A program made the position numbers and the translations under genes. From contig SVKU01000016.1 in the NCBI GenBank assembly GCA_015068245.1, positions 1-59,001 of the forward strand: a DNA stretch of 59,001 nt, in the 5' to 3' direction. A model generated the notes under the pieces. It did not search any database. It was not told the origin of the DNA and saw only the letters and a program-made list of their open reading frames with translations. Position 1 is the first letter of the stretch; every line of letters begins with the position of its first letter. The stretch comes from Oscillospiraceae bacterium. Its GTDB lineage: Bacteria; Bacillota; Clostridia; Oscillospirales; Oscillospiraceae. Positions 8,646-16,983 of the stretch are shown piece by piece.

Positions 8646-9530
8646 ATGGATTTCATCCAAGCAAATTTGCCCTACATACTGGCAGGCATATCCGTAGGCG
8701 GTCAGTACGCCCTTATAGCCATTGGCTACACCATGGTTTACGGCATACTGCGTCTTATCAACTTCGCCCATGGCGACGTTTTTATGGCAGCAGGCCTTAT
8801 TATGGTCTATGCTTCCACTGTTCTGCCCCTTTATCTTGCTATTCCCCTGGTGATAATCGTCACCGTCCTGATAGGCTTTACCATTGAGCGTGTGGCATAC
8901 AAGCCCCTGCGCAACGCTCCCAGAATGTCTATTATGATAAGCGCCATCGGCGTTTCCTACCTTATCCAGAACCTGGCTCTGTACATCACCGGCGGTCTGT
9001 CCAAGCAGTACCCCTCCATTCCCTGGATAAGCGATTCTGTCACCATCTTCGGTGCAACCACAAAAATGGTCACTGTCATCACTCCTGTACTTACTATGGT
9101 TCTGATAGTGGCTCTGGTGCTGCTTATCAAGCACACCAAAATAGGCATGGCCATGCGCGCCGTGTCCCGTGACTTTGAAACTTCTCAGCTCATGGGCGTT
9201 AAGATAAATTCAGTCATTTCCGCCACCTTTATCATCGGTTCTTTCCTGGCGGCGGTAGGCTCTTTGCTGTACTTTTCCAACTACACCGGTGTTACCCCCA
9301 CTGCCGGCTCCATGCCCGGACTCAAGGCCTTTGTTGCAGCCGTATTCGGCGGTATCGGTTCCATACCCGGAGCAGTCATCGGCGCTTTCATTATCGGCAT
9401 CTGCGAAAACATCATCAAAGGTCTCGGCTGGACCACTTTCTCCGATGCCTTTACCTTTGCTCTGCTGATAATCATTCTGATGACCAAGCCCACCGGCCTG
9501 TTCGGTGAAAAGGCTACCGACAAGGTTTAA
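8646..9530 (+). CDS. livH: Branched-chain amino acid ABC transporter permease LivH
   Basis: 294-residue inner-membrane permease that forms half of the translocation path. The N-terminus GGQYALIAIGYTMVYGILRLINFAHGD is the LivH family signature, and the C-terminal half carries AVFGGIGSIPGAVIGAF, the loop contacting the ATPase. Multiple hydrophobic helices throughout. The start is supported by GGAGGT at about 8634-8639. Followed by livM after 12 nt. Confidence 0.96.
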   Translation: MDFIQANLPYILAGISVGGQYALIAIGYTMVYGILRLINFAHGDVFMAAGLIMVYASTVLPLYLAIPLVIIVTVLIGFTIERVAYKPLRNAPRMSIMISAIGVSYLIQNLALYITGGLSKQYPSIPWISDSVTIFGATTKMVTVITPVLTMVLIVALVLLIKHTKIGMAMRAVSRDFETSQLMGVKINSVISATFIIGSFLAAVGSLLYFSNYTGVTPTAGSMPGLKAFVAAVFGGIGSIPGAVIGAFIIGICENIIKGLGWTTFSDAFTFALLIIILMTKPTGLFGEKATDKV

Positions 9531-9542
9531 GGAGGCGATGAC

Positions 9543-10649
9543 ATGACTAAACTCAACGACAAAAAAAATTCAATCATCGCTCTGGCCCTTGTTGCAGGTA
9601 TGTTTGTTCTGCTGTTGGTGCTTGAAGCTGTGGTTCCCCACACTTCCATCGTATTTACGGTTCTGAAAAAAGGTGCCATTTATTCTCTGGTCGCCGTTTC
9701 CATGAACCTGCTCAACGGCTTTACCGGTCTTTTCTCCCTCGGTCAGGCAGGCTTCATGCTCATCGGTGCCTACACCTATGCGATTTTCACCATTCCCGTT
9801 GCCGACCGTCTTTCTGTTTATCAGTATTATGACGGCGGTCTTATCCAGTTTGCTCTGCCCTCCATCATCGCTCTGCTGCTGGCAGGCATCATGGCAGCCA
9901 TCTTCGCTTTCCTTATCGGTCTGCCCGTTCTGAGGCTGAAGAGTGACTATCTGGCTATCGCCACCCTGGGCTTTGCGGAGATAATCCGTGCCATCTTCCA
10001 GTGGGACAAGCTGGGTGTTATCACCAACGGTTCCAACGTACTTAGAAAATACACCTGCTACAACTCCACTTTGTTCTATTTTGCCGTGGCAGGCATATGT
10101 ATTGCCATAATCGTGCTGCTTATCAATTCGTCCTACGGACGTGCTTTCAAGGCCATCCGCGACAACGAGATAGCTGCCGAAGCCATGGGCATCAGCCTGT
10201 TCAAGCATAAGCAGATGGCTTTTGTTATCAGCTCTTTCTTTGCAGGCATCGGCGGTGCGCTGCTGGCTATGTTCCAATACACCATTCAGGCTTCCCAGTT
10301 CAAGACCGCTCTGACTTATGAGCTGCTGCTCATCGTCGTTATCGGCGGTATCGGCTCCATCACCGGCAGCTGCCTTGGCTCTTTCCTGTTTATCGCCTGC
10401 TCCGAATGGTGGCTGCGCTTCCTGGACGTTGAAGGCGCCATTCCCCTGCTGCGTCCCGGCTTCCGCAAGGTCGTATTCTCCATCATCATAATGGTCATCG
10501 TCCTGTTCTACAGCCAGGGCATCATGGGCACCCGTGAATTCTCCGTTTCCGGCATGATCAACTTCTTCAAAACGGGAGGCCCCATCGGGTGGATCAAACG
10601 TAAACGTGCCGCAAAGTCCAAAAAGGCGGAGGTGACCGTCAATGAGTAA
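9543..10649 (+). CDS. livM: Branched-chain amino acid ABC transporter permease LivM
   Basis: 368-residue partner permease. The family motifs are visible: GAIYSLVAVSMNLLNGFTGLFSLGQAGFM, KSDYLAIATLGFAEIIR, and VIGGIGSITGSCLGSF as the ATPase-contact loop. The tail is basic (IKRKRAAKSKKAE). The start follows AAGGAGGCGATGAC. Its end overlaps livG by 8 nt, indicating coupled translation. Confidence 0.96.
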   Translation: MTKLNDKKNSIIALALVAGMFVLLLVLEAVVPHTSIVFTVLKKGAIYSLVAVSMNLLNGFTGLFSLGQAGFMLIGAYTYAIFTIPVADRLSVYQYYDGGLIQFALPSIIALLLAGIMAAIFAFLIGLPVLRLKSDYLAIATLGFAEIIRAIFQWDKLGVITNGSNVLRKYTCYNSTLFYFAVAGICIAIIVLLINSSYGRAFKAIRDNEIAAEAMGISLFKHKQMAFVISSFFAGIGGALLAMFQYTIQASQFKTALTYELLLIVVIGGIGSITGSCLGSFLFIACSEWWLRFLDVEGAIPLLRPGFRKVVFSIIIMVIVLFYSQGIMGTREFSVSGMINFFKTGGPIGWIKRKRAAKSKKAEVTVNE

Positions 10650-11484
10650 CAATGTACTTCGCATTGAAGACCTTACCATGCAGTTTGGCGGCGTCGTGGC
10701 TGTCAACAACCTGTCCATGGACGTTAACAAGGGCGAGATAGTTGCCCTTATCGGCCCCAACGGTGCCGGCAAGACCACTGCGTTCAACTGCATCACCGGC
10801 GTTTATGAGCCTACCAACGGTCAGGTCTCACTGAACGGTGAGGTGATTCTGTCCAACCATCCTCAGGGCAAGATGAAAAAGCAGTATCAGGGCGAAAACC
10901 CTGACAAGTACAGCAGATCCATCGTCAAACGCCCCGACCAGATAACCAAACTTGGCATCGCCCGTACTTTCCAGAATATTCGTCTGTTCTCCACCATGAC
11001 TGTTCTGGAGAATGTTCTCGTTGCAAAGCATATGAGAGCGAATCACAATGTGTTCTCCGCAACATTCCGGCTCAGCCACAAGGAAGAGCAGCGCATGCGC
11101 AAGGAAGCTCTGGAACTGCTTGAGATCCAGGGTCTTGCTCACCTTAAAGATGAAATTGCTTCAAACCTGCCCTACGGCATTCAGCGTCGGCTTGAAATTG
11201 CCCGTGCTCTGGCCACCGATCCCCAGCTTCTGCTGCTGGACGAGCCTGCTGCCGGTATGAATCCGCAGGAAACTCAGGAACTGACAGACTTTATCCATCA
11301 GATACGCAGAGATTTTGATTTGACCATTCTGATGATAGAGCACCACATGGATCTTGTCATGAAAATATCCGACAGGATATATGTTATCGACTTCGGCAAG
11401 CTGATCGCTCACGGCACTCCCGCCGAGGTCAGCACTAATCAGCGTGTTATCGACGCATATCTGGGGGTGAGCGACGATGCTTAG
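10642..11484 (+). CDS. livG: Branched-chain amino acid ABC transporter ATPase LivG
   Basis: 280-residue cytoplasmic ATPase energising LivHM. Walker A GPNGAGKTT near residue 34; the LivG-specific insertion between Walker A and the Q-loop is longer than usual and Lys-rich (KMKKQYQGENPDKYSRS). The signature is LPYGIQRRLEIARAL (a degenerate LSGGQ typical of LivG), Walker B LLLLDEPAAGMNP, H-loop IEHHMD. Overlaps livM and livF by 8 nt each. Confidence 0.96.
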   Translation: MSNNVLRIEDLTMQFGGVVAVNNLSMDVNKGEIVALIGPNGAGKTTAFNCITGVYEPTNGQVSLNGEVILSNHPQGKMKKQYQGENPDKYSRSIVKRPDQITKLGIARTFQNIRLFSTMTVLENVLVAKHMRANHNVFSATFRLSHKEEQRMRKEALELLEIQGLAHLKDEIASNLPYGIQRRLEIARALATDPQLLLLDEPAAGMNPQETQELTDFIHQIRRDFDLTILMIEHHMDLVMKISDRIYVIDFGKLIAHGTPAEVSTNQRVIDAYLGVSDDA

Positions 11485-12190
11485 TATCAAAAATCTCAGC
11501 GTAAACTACGGCGGTATCGCCGCTGTTCGAGGAATCTCTTTCGATGTTCCCGAGGGAAAGATCGTTACTCTGATCGGTTCCAACGGTGCGGGTAAGTCCA
11601 CCACTCTGCGAACCATCGCCGGTCTTGTTACCGCCAAAACAGGCTCCGTTACCATCGACGGCGAAGAAATCCTGGGCATGGCTCCCAATGAAATAGTCAG
11701 CCGTGGTGTTACCATGGTGCCCGAAGGCAGAAAGGTTTTCTCCGACCTGACTGTTCTGGAGAATCTCCGTATCGGTGCCTATCTGCGTAAAGACAAAGCG
11801 GGCATCAACTCCGACATCGAGTGGTGCTATGAGCTGTTCCCCCGTCTTAAAGAGCGTTCCTGGCAGCTGGCAGGTACCCTTTCCGGCGGTGAGCAGCAGA
11901 TGCTTGCCGTTGCAAGAGCGTTGATGGCAAGGCCGAAGATAATCATGATGGACGAACCCTCCCTTGGTCTTGCTCCCATCATCGTTCAGGGTATTTTCGA
12001 TATTATCCGCAAGATAAACCAGGAAGGCGTTACCGTTTTGCTCATTGAGCAGAATGCCAACATGGCACTCAAGGTTGCCGACTATGGTTATGTTATGGAA
12101 GTTGGCGAGATCGCCCTTTCCGGTCCCGGTCTTGAGCTTTTGGCAAATGACCGTGTCCGTGAACTGTATCTCGGTACTGCGAAAAAGTAA
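11477..12190 (+). CDS. livF: Branched-chain amino acid ABC transporter ATPase LivF
   Basis: 237-residue second ATPase of the importer. Walker A GSNGAGKSTT, Q-loop region MVPEGRKVFSDLTVLENL (LivF hallmark), signature LSGGEQQMLAVARAL, Walker B IIMMDEPSLGLAP, H-loop LIEQNA (Gln/Asn replacing His at the switch, as is normal for LivF). Last gene of the operon; a terminator follows at once. Confidence 0.96.
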   Translation: MLSIKNLSVNYGGIAAVRGISFDVPEGKIVTLIGSNGAGKSTTLRTIAGLVTAKTGSVTIDGEEILGMAPNEIVSRGVTMVPEGRKVFSDLTVLENLRIGAYLRKDKAGINSDIEWCYELFPRLKERSWQLAGTLSGGEQQMLAVARALMARPKIIMMDEPSLGLAPIIVQGIFDIIRKINQEGVTVLLIEQNANMALKVADYGYVMEVGEIALSGPGLELLANDRVRELYLGTAKK

Positions 12191-12200
12191 ATATTCTAAA

Positions 12201-12229
12201 GGGCTGTGTCGGATGGCACAGCTCTTTTT
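12201..12229 (+). terminator. Intrinsic terminator of the liv operon
   Basis: GGGCTGTG / CACAGCTC stem (one G-U pair), 8-nt loop, then TTTTT, 10 nt after the livF stop. Confidence 0.85.
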
Positions 12230-12780
12230 GACAGTTAACAGTTAACAATTAATAGATATAAACGTAACGTTATGCTTTGTAGGGGTCGCCGCCTTCGGCG
12301 ACCCGGAAGCCTTCCCTTGAGGGGAAGGTGCCGAACGCAGAGAGGCGGATGAGGTGTAATCGGCGGAACGGGAAAACCGCCCCCTACAACTGATGGAGGG
12401 AGAGAAAAGAAAACTACCCCTCAGTCAAAACAGGGTTTTGACAGCTCCCCTGACAAGGGAAGCCATAGGCGGTCACGGCACGCCGTGACCCTACGTCGTC
12501 AACGCAAGCGCTGCCGGAATCGCTTACGGATAAATCCGTAAGCTCAAACGCAGCGCTGCCTCTCCTCTCTCAAACGCAAATATTTCATTGGTTTGCGTTT
12601 GAGGTGGGAATACGTCACGTTGTGCGTGATTGGCGGCGGGAGCAAGCCCCCGCCCTACGGCGCAGCATGTTGCATTGTGCGTTATTAATTATTAACTGTT
12701 AATTATTAATTGTTAACCGCAGCTGTTCCTTGAAAAACCGCTGTCTTTATGATATCGTGATATGTAATCCGTAATGTCAA
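12230..12780. repeat. Mosaic of intergenic repeat modules
   Basis: No gene is visible. Modules in order: GTTAACAGTTAAC tail (12233-12256, reversed orientation); GGTCGCCGCCTTCGGCGACC hairpin (12286-12305) and a CCTTCCC/GGGAAGG hairpin; R2 AGGCGGTCACGGCACGCCGTGACC hairpin (12467-12494); 118-nt element copy B (12489-12606); R3 GGCGGCGGGAGCAAGCCCCC (12632-12660); TTAATTATTAACTG tail (about 12683-12718). The GC-rich modules tend to end in CCCTAC. Confidence 0.8.
12489..12606 (+). repeat. 118-nt intergenic repeat, copy B
   Basis: Inverted counterpart of 6971-7088, near-identical over the full 118 nt. Contains the CTTACGGATAAATCCGTAAG hairpin and the CAAACGCAAA...TTTGCGTTTG arms. It is fused at its left end to the R2 hairpin through CCCTACG. 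Confidence 0.85.
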
Positions 12781-12792
12781 AGGAGGCTTCCA

Positions 12793-14046
12793 TTGAAAGA
12801 GCGTATTGAACCGAAATATCTGCGGCTTGGCATAATGCTGTTTTGCCTATTTGTTGCCTGCGCCGTTGTGTTGGTCATTCTTTTGAACCTTTCTACCGTG
12901 CGGGAAACCATTGACGGCTTTCTTTCGTCAATTTCTCCGCTGTTTTACGGCTTGATTTTTGCCTATCTGCTGAACCCTGTCATGAAGCGTTTTGAGAGTT
13001 GGGCTTTTCCCTTATTCAACAAACTGAACTTCTTTAAAACCTCAAAAAAAGCCTCTCCCGAAAAGGCTGCCAGAGCTGTGGGCATAGTCTTTTCTCTGTT
13101 GACTGCGGTAATCATTATCTATGCACTGTTCGCAATGATACTGCCCCAACTGGGAGAGAGTCTTGTATCCATTGCTTCCAATCTTTCAACTTACTATTCA
13201 AATTTTCAGACCTGGGCAACCAACCTGTTTGCCGACTCTCCGGAGCTGACCTCCCTTGTAAACGATGTTTTCAGCCGTTTATATGAAACCTTCAAAGACT
13301 GGCTCTCCAACGATTTCCTGCCGGTGTTTACCAGCCTTACCACCGGTGTGTTTGGTTTTGTGGGAGGTGTTCTGGATATCATTATCGGCCTCATAGTCTC
13401 TGTGTATGTCCTTGCCAGCAAAAACCTGTTTCAGGCACAGAGCAAAAAGATGATTTATGCCCTGTTCAAAGTAGAACGTGCCAACGCCGTTATTGATGTC
13501 CTTCGCTACACCAATAAGGTTTTTGGTCAGTTCATCATCGGCAAGATAATTGATTCAGCAATTATAGGCGTTTTGTGTTTCATCTGCGTATCACTGCTGA
13601 AAATGCCTTTCCCGCTGCTCGTCAGCATAGTCGTGGGTGTGACCAATGTCATTCCGTTCTTTGGCCCCTTCCTTGGTGCCATACCGTGTACGTTTTTCAT
13701 TCTGGTGGTGGATCCCGTCAAGGCCTTGTATTTCGTTATCTTCATCTTTATCCTCCAGCAGTTTGACGGCAACATTCTCGGCCCCAAGATTCTTGGAAAT
13801 GCCACCGGCGTATCCGGCTTCTGGGTGGTTATATCCATTCTGGTATTCAGTGCCCTGTTTGGCGTTGCCGGTATGATAATCGGCGTTCCGTCCTTTGCGG
13901 TCATCTCCATGCTGATATCACGAAAGATCACATCTTCACTCAACAAAAAGGGTATTGACGACGAAACCGACTTTGAAAATCTGGATAATATCGATCCCGA
14001 TACTCTTAAAGTCAAACTGATTGACCCAAATTCTCAATCTGACTGA
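12793..14046 (+). CDS. AI-2E transporter-family membrane protein
   Basis: 417 residues with the AI-2E/PerM family layout: N-terminal helix pairs, a large soluble insert around residues 75-190, and a C-terminal helix cluster with FFGPFLGAIPCTFF and QQFDGNILGPKILG, the most conserved family segments. TTG start at 12793, supported by AGGAGG at 12781-12786. Members include autoinducer exporters and Na/H antiporters; which applies here cannot be said. The charged tail (DDETDFENLDNIDPD) is cytoplasmic. Confidence 0.9.
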   Translation: MKERIEPKYLRLGIMLFCLFVACAVVLVILLNLSTVRETIDGFLSSISPLFYGLIFAYLLNPVMKRFESWAFPLFNKLNFFKTSKKASPEKAARAVGIVFSLLTAVIIIYALFAMILPQLGESLVSIASNLSTYYSNFQTWATNLFADSPELTSLVNDVFSRLYETFKDWLSNDFLPVFTSLTTGVFGFVGGVLDIIIGLIVSVYVLASKNLFQAQSKKMIYALFKVERANAVIDVLRYTNKVFGQFIIGKIIDSAIIGVLCFICVSLLKMPFPLLVSIVVGVTNVIPFFGPFLGAIPCTFFILVVDPVKALYFVIFIFILQQFDGNILGPKILGNATGVSGFWVVISILVFSALFGVAGMIIGVPSFAVISMLISRKITSSLNKKGIDDETDFENLDNIDPDTLKVKLIDPNSQSD

Positions 14047-14096
14047 TTTTTTCAGGAAAAATTGCAACATTTTTGTAGGCTATATGCAAAATGATG

Positions 14097-14125
14097 TTGA
14101 AAATTCATTATCTATCGTATATAAT
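14097..14125 (+). promoter_or_regulatory. SigA-type promoter of the EF-G2-like gene
   Basis: TTGAAA (14097-14102), 17-nt spacer, TATAAT (14120-14125), 83 nt before the ATG. Confidence 0.75.
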
Positions 14126-14208
14126 GGTTAGGTATTTGTCTAAACTGCGCAGGCTGTGCGCTTTTCCTAATACAATCCAATACATTTCTGTGAAGGGAAG
14201 AACCAATT

Positions 14209-16263
14209 ATGAGCTATACCTCTAAAGACATCCGCAACGTAGCCCTGCTGGGTCACGGCGGAGACGGCAAATCCGCTCTTGCAGAGAGCATGCTGTTCCT
14301 TACCAAGGCTGTTGACCGTCTGGGCAAAGCTACCGACGGCACCACTGCTTCCGACTTTGATTCCGAAGAGATCAAGCGCCAGATATCCATCTCCGCTTCC
14401 GTTCTGCCTGTGGAATACAAGAAGGTTAAAATCAACGTGATCGACAACCCCGGCTACTTCGACTTCGAAGGCGAGATCATGCAGTCTCTCCGTGTCGTTG
14501 ATTCCGGCGTTATCCTCTGCACCGCCAAGGGCGGTATTGAAGTTGGCACTGAAAAGGCCTGGAAATATCTGTCCTCCCGTGGCCTGCCCCGTTTTGTCTA
14601 TGTTTCCAAGCTGGACGAAGAAAACGCTGATTTCGACGCCACCTACGAATCCCTGCGCGACAAGTTCGGCATGTCCGTTGTTCCCGTAGTTGTTCCCGTA
14701 GTTGAAGGCGGCAAGGCTGTAGGCGTTGCCAACATAGTTTCCAAAAAGGCTTACATCGACGGCAAGGAAACCGCTATCCCCGACTCCATGGCCGACACCG
14801 TGGAATCCTATCTGGAACAGCTGACAGAAGCTGTTGCCGAAACCGACGAAGAACTGATGATGAAGTACTTCGAAGGCGAAGCCTTTACCGATGCCGAATA
14901 TGTCAACGGTCTGAAGAACGGTGTTAAGTCCGGCTCCATCTGCCCCGTATTCTGCGGCTGCGCCATCTCCGGTCTCGGTACCGAAGCTCTGATGCAGGGT
15001 CTTATCGACTATGCTCCCAATCCTCTGGAAGGTTTGCCCCAGAAGGGTGAAGACGCCAACGGCGAAGCTGTTGAATGGGCTTGCGATGCTTCCGCTCCCG
15101 CTACCCTGTTCTTCTTCAAGACCGTTTCCGACCAGTACGGCAAGCAGTCCTTCTTCCGTGTTGTTTCCGGCTCTATCAACAGCGACAGCGTTCTCGTCAA
15201 CGCCCGCACCGGCGACAGCGAAAAGCTGGCTCATATCTACATGATCCGCGGCAAAAAGACCACCGAAGTCAAAGACATGGCTACCGGCGATATCGGCGTA
15301 GTTTCCAAGATGGCTTCCGTCAAGACCGGCGATACTCTGTGCACTGCAGGCAGCGTTGTAACTCTTGAGCCCATCAGCTACGCTATCCCCTGCTACTCCA
15401 TGGCTATCTCTCCCAAGACCAAGGGTCAGGAAGATAAGATCGCCGCAGGTCTTACCAAGATGAACGAAGAAGATCCTTCTTTCTCCGTATACAACAACCC
15501 CGAAACCAAGCAGATGGTTCTGTCCGGTGCCGGCGATATCCAGCTTGATATCCTCTGCTCCAGACTGAAGAGCAAATTCAACGTAGAAACCGAACTCAGC
15601 CCCGCTAAGGTCGCTTATCGTGAAAAGATCCGCAAGAAGGTTCAGGTCAGAGGCCGTCATAAGAAGCAGTCCGGCGGTCACGGTCAGTTCGGCGACGTCG
15701 TCATCGAATTCGAGCCCGGTGATGTTGAAGATCTGGTATTTGAAGAGAAGATCTTCGGCGGCAGCGTTCCCAAGAACTTCTTCCCTGCTGTCGAAAAGGG
15801 TCTGCGCGAATCCATCAGCAAGGGCGTTCTCGCCGGTTATCCCGTTGTGTTCCTGAAGGCCACCCTGGTCGACGGTTCCTACCATCCCGTTGACTCCTCC
15901 GAAATGGCTTTCAAGACCGCTGCTCAGCTGGCTTACAAAGACGGTCTGCCCCAGGCAAGCCCCGTACTGCTTGAGCCCATCGGCGCTCTGAAGGTCACCA
16001 TTCCCGACAGCTACATGGGCGACATCATGTCCGACATTTCCAAGAGAAACGGCCGTGTTCTTGGCATGAACCCCGACAATGAAGGCAACCAGATCGTTGA
16101 AGCCGAAGTTCCCATGGCTGAAATGAGCTCCTACGCTATCGACCTGCGCTCCATGACTCAGGGTCGTGGCTCCTTCACCCTCAACTTCGAGCGTTACGAA
16201 GAAGCCAACGCAACCGTTCAGGCTAAGGTCATTGCCGAAGCCAAGGCTGCCGAAGCTGAATAA
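14209..16263 (+). CDS. Elongation factor G-like translational GTPase (EF-G2 type)
   Basis: 684 residues with the five-domain EF-G plan. G1 GHGGDGKS (15-22) replaces the usual AHIDAGKT; G3 is DNPGYFDF (79-86), with Tyr83 where canonical EF-G has the catalytic His; G4 is SKLD instead of NKMD. Domain IV keeps GGHGQFGDV and the C-terminus GRGSFTLNFERYEE is conserved. The Tyr-for-His change is shared by FusA2/EF-G2 proteins, so this is a paralogue rather than the housekeeping fusA, and it is not in a str operon. Codon bias is extreme, implying high expression. Own promoter upstream and its own terminator 160 nt downstream. Confidence 0.9.
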   Translation: MSYTSKDIRNVALLGHGGDGKSALAESMLFLTKAVDRLGKATDGTTASDFDSEEIKRQISISASVLPVEYKKVKINVIDNPGYFDFEGEIMQSLRVVDSGVILCTAKGGIEVGTEKAWKYLSSRGLPRFVYVSKLDEENADFDATYESLRDKFGMSVVPVVVPVVEGGKAVGVANIVSKKAYIDGKETAIPDSMADTVESYLEQLTEAVAETDEELMMKYFEGEAFTDAEYVNGLKNGVKSGSICPVFCGCAISGLGTEALMQGLIDYAPNPLEGLPQKGEDANGEAVEWACDASAPATLFFFKTVSDQYGKQSFFRVVSGSINSDSVLVNARTGDSEKLAHIYMIRGKKTTEVKDMATGDIGVVSKMASVKTGDTLCTAGSVVTLEPISYAIPCYSMAISPKTKGQEDKIAAGLTKMNEEDPSFSVYNNPETKQMVLSGAGDIQLDILCSRLKSKFNVETELSPAKVAYREKIRKKVQVRGRHKKQSGGHGQFGDVVIEFEPGDVEDLVFEEKIFGGSVPKNFFPAVEKGLRESISKGVLAGYPVVFLKATLVDGSYHPVDSSEMAFKTAAQLAYKDGLPQASPVLLEPIGALKVTIPDSYMGDIMSDISKRNGRVLGMNPDNEGNQIVEAEVPMAEMSSYAIDLRSMTQGRGSFTLNFERYEEANATVQAKVIAEAKAAEAE

Positions 16264-16286
16264 GATATTAAAAAAAGACACCCTTC

Positions 16287-16318
16287 GGAGGTTGCGAAAA
16301 TCCCTTTTCGCAACCTCC
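16287..16318 (+). other. Long perfect hairpin after the EF-G2-like gene
   Basis: GGAGGTTGCGAAAA / TTTTCGCAACCTCC, a 14-bp perfect stem with a 4-nt loop, 23 nt after the stop codon. No T-run follows, so it may protect the mRNA end or belong to the repeat ladder that follows. Confidence 0.7.
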
Positions 16319-16320
16319 AA

Positions 16321-16406
16321 TGATATTTTCCCTGACGGGAAAGTGAAATATTGCTGACGCAATGTGATATATTCCTGCGGCATGTTGACGTATCACTCCG
16401 TGATGA
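16321..16406 (+). repeat. Ladder of four tandem ~21-nt mini-hairpins
   Basis: Four units (16321-16343, 16344-16364, 16365-16385, 16386-16406). Each starts TGA(T/A/C) and contains a short stem closed by TGAC, TGCG or TCCG: TTTCCCTGACGGGAAA, ATTGCTGACGCAAT, the imperfect ATTCCTGCGGCATG, ATCACTCCGTGAT. The arms differ while the frame and loop are kept. Confidence 0.75.
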
Positions 16407-16419
16407 TTTGAATTTTAAA

Positions 16420-16448
16420 GGACGATATCCGAAGATATCGTCCTTTTT
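16420..16448 (+). terminator. Intrinsic terminator downstream of the EF-G2-like gene
   Basis: GGACGATATC / GATATCGTCC perfect stem, CGAA loop, then TTTTT. Confidence 0.85.
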
Positions 16449-16473
16449 AGCTTGTCAAAAAAGTACCGTCAAT

Positions 16474-16890
16474 GTCATTGCGAGGAGCGAAGCGACGTGA
16501 GAATCCGTAAAAAGAAAACGGATTGCCACGGCTCCTGCGGAGCCTCGCAATAACAGCGTAACAGGCGGTCACGGCACGCCGTGACCCTACGGTGTAATAC
16601 GTTGCGTTGCTGCGTAATCGGCGGCGGGAGCAGAAGCCCAAGGATTCGGCATCGCCGAATCCTCACGAAGTTCGCTTTGCGAACTTTACCCGCCCTACGG
16701 TGCTGTCGTTCCGAACAATGCGAAGCATTGGAGGAATCCCCATCTTGTAGGAGTTAAGATCCTTCGCTGCGCTCAGGGATGACTGGGTCAATGCAAGCAT
16801 TGCCCCCTCAAAATCGCAAGCGGTTTTCATCGTTCCCTGCGATATATAGCGTCACGTTGTGCGTTGTTAATTATTAATTATTATCTGTTA
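16474..16890. repeat. Mosaic of intergenic repeat modules
   Basis: No gene is visible. R1 copy (16474-16555); R2 GGCGGTCACGGCACGCCGTGACC hairpin (16561-16588); an R3 copy (16620-16700) split by an insert that contains two complete hairpins (AGGATTCGGC/GCCGAATCCT and AAGTTCGC/GCGAACTT); a CCGAACAATGCGAAGCATTGGAGGAATCCCC module (about 16710-16790); then the ACGTTGTGCGTTGTTAATTATTAATTATT tail (16853-16885). Confidence 0.75.
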
Positions 16891-16983
16891 ACTGAATCCG
16901 ATACCTGTCACCTTTTTGAGCATTTACGTCATTTACAATATGTGGTATTATTTAAGCATCACTTATAATACGAGGAAAGAAAA

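Noticed and set aside
14167-16383. 738-codon open frame on the minus strand opposite the EF-G2-like gene
   Set aside because: It is a by-product of the strong codon bias of the plus-strand gene. It has no ribosome binding site, low-complexity composition and no recognisable motif, while the plus strand has all EF-G motifs.
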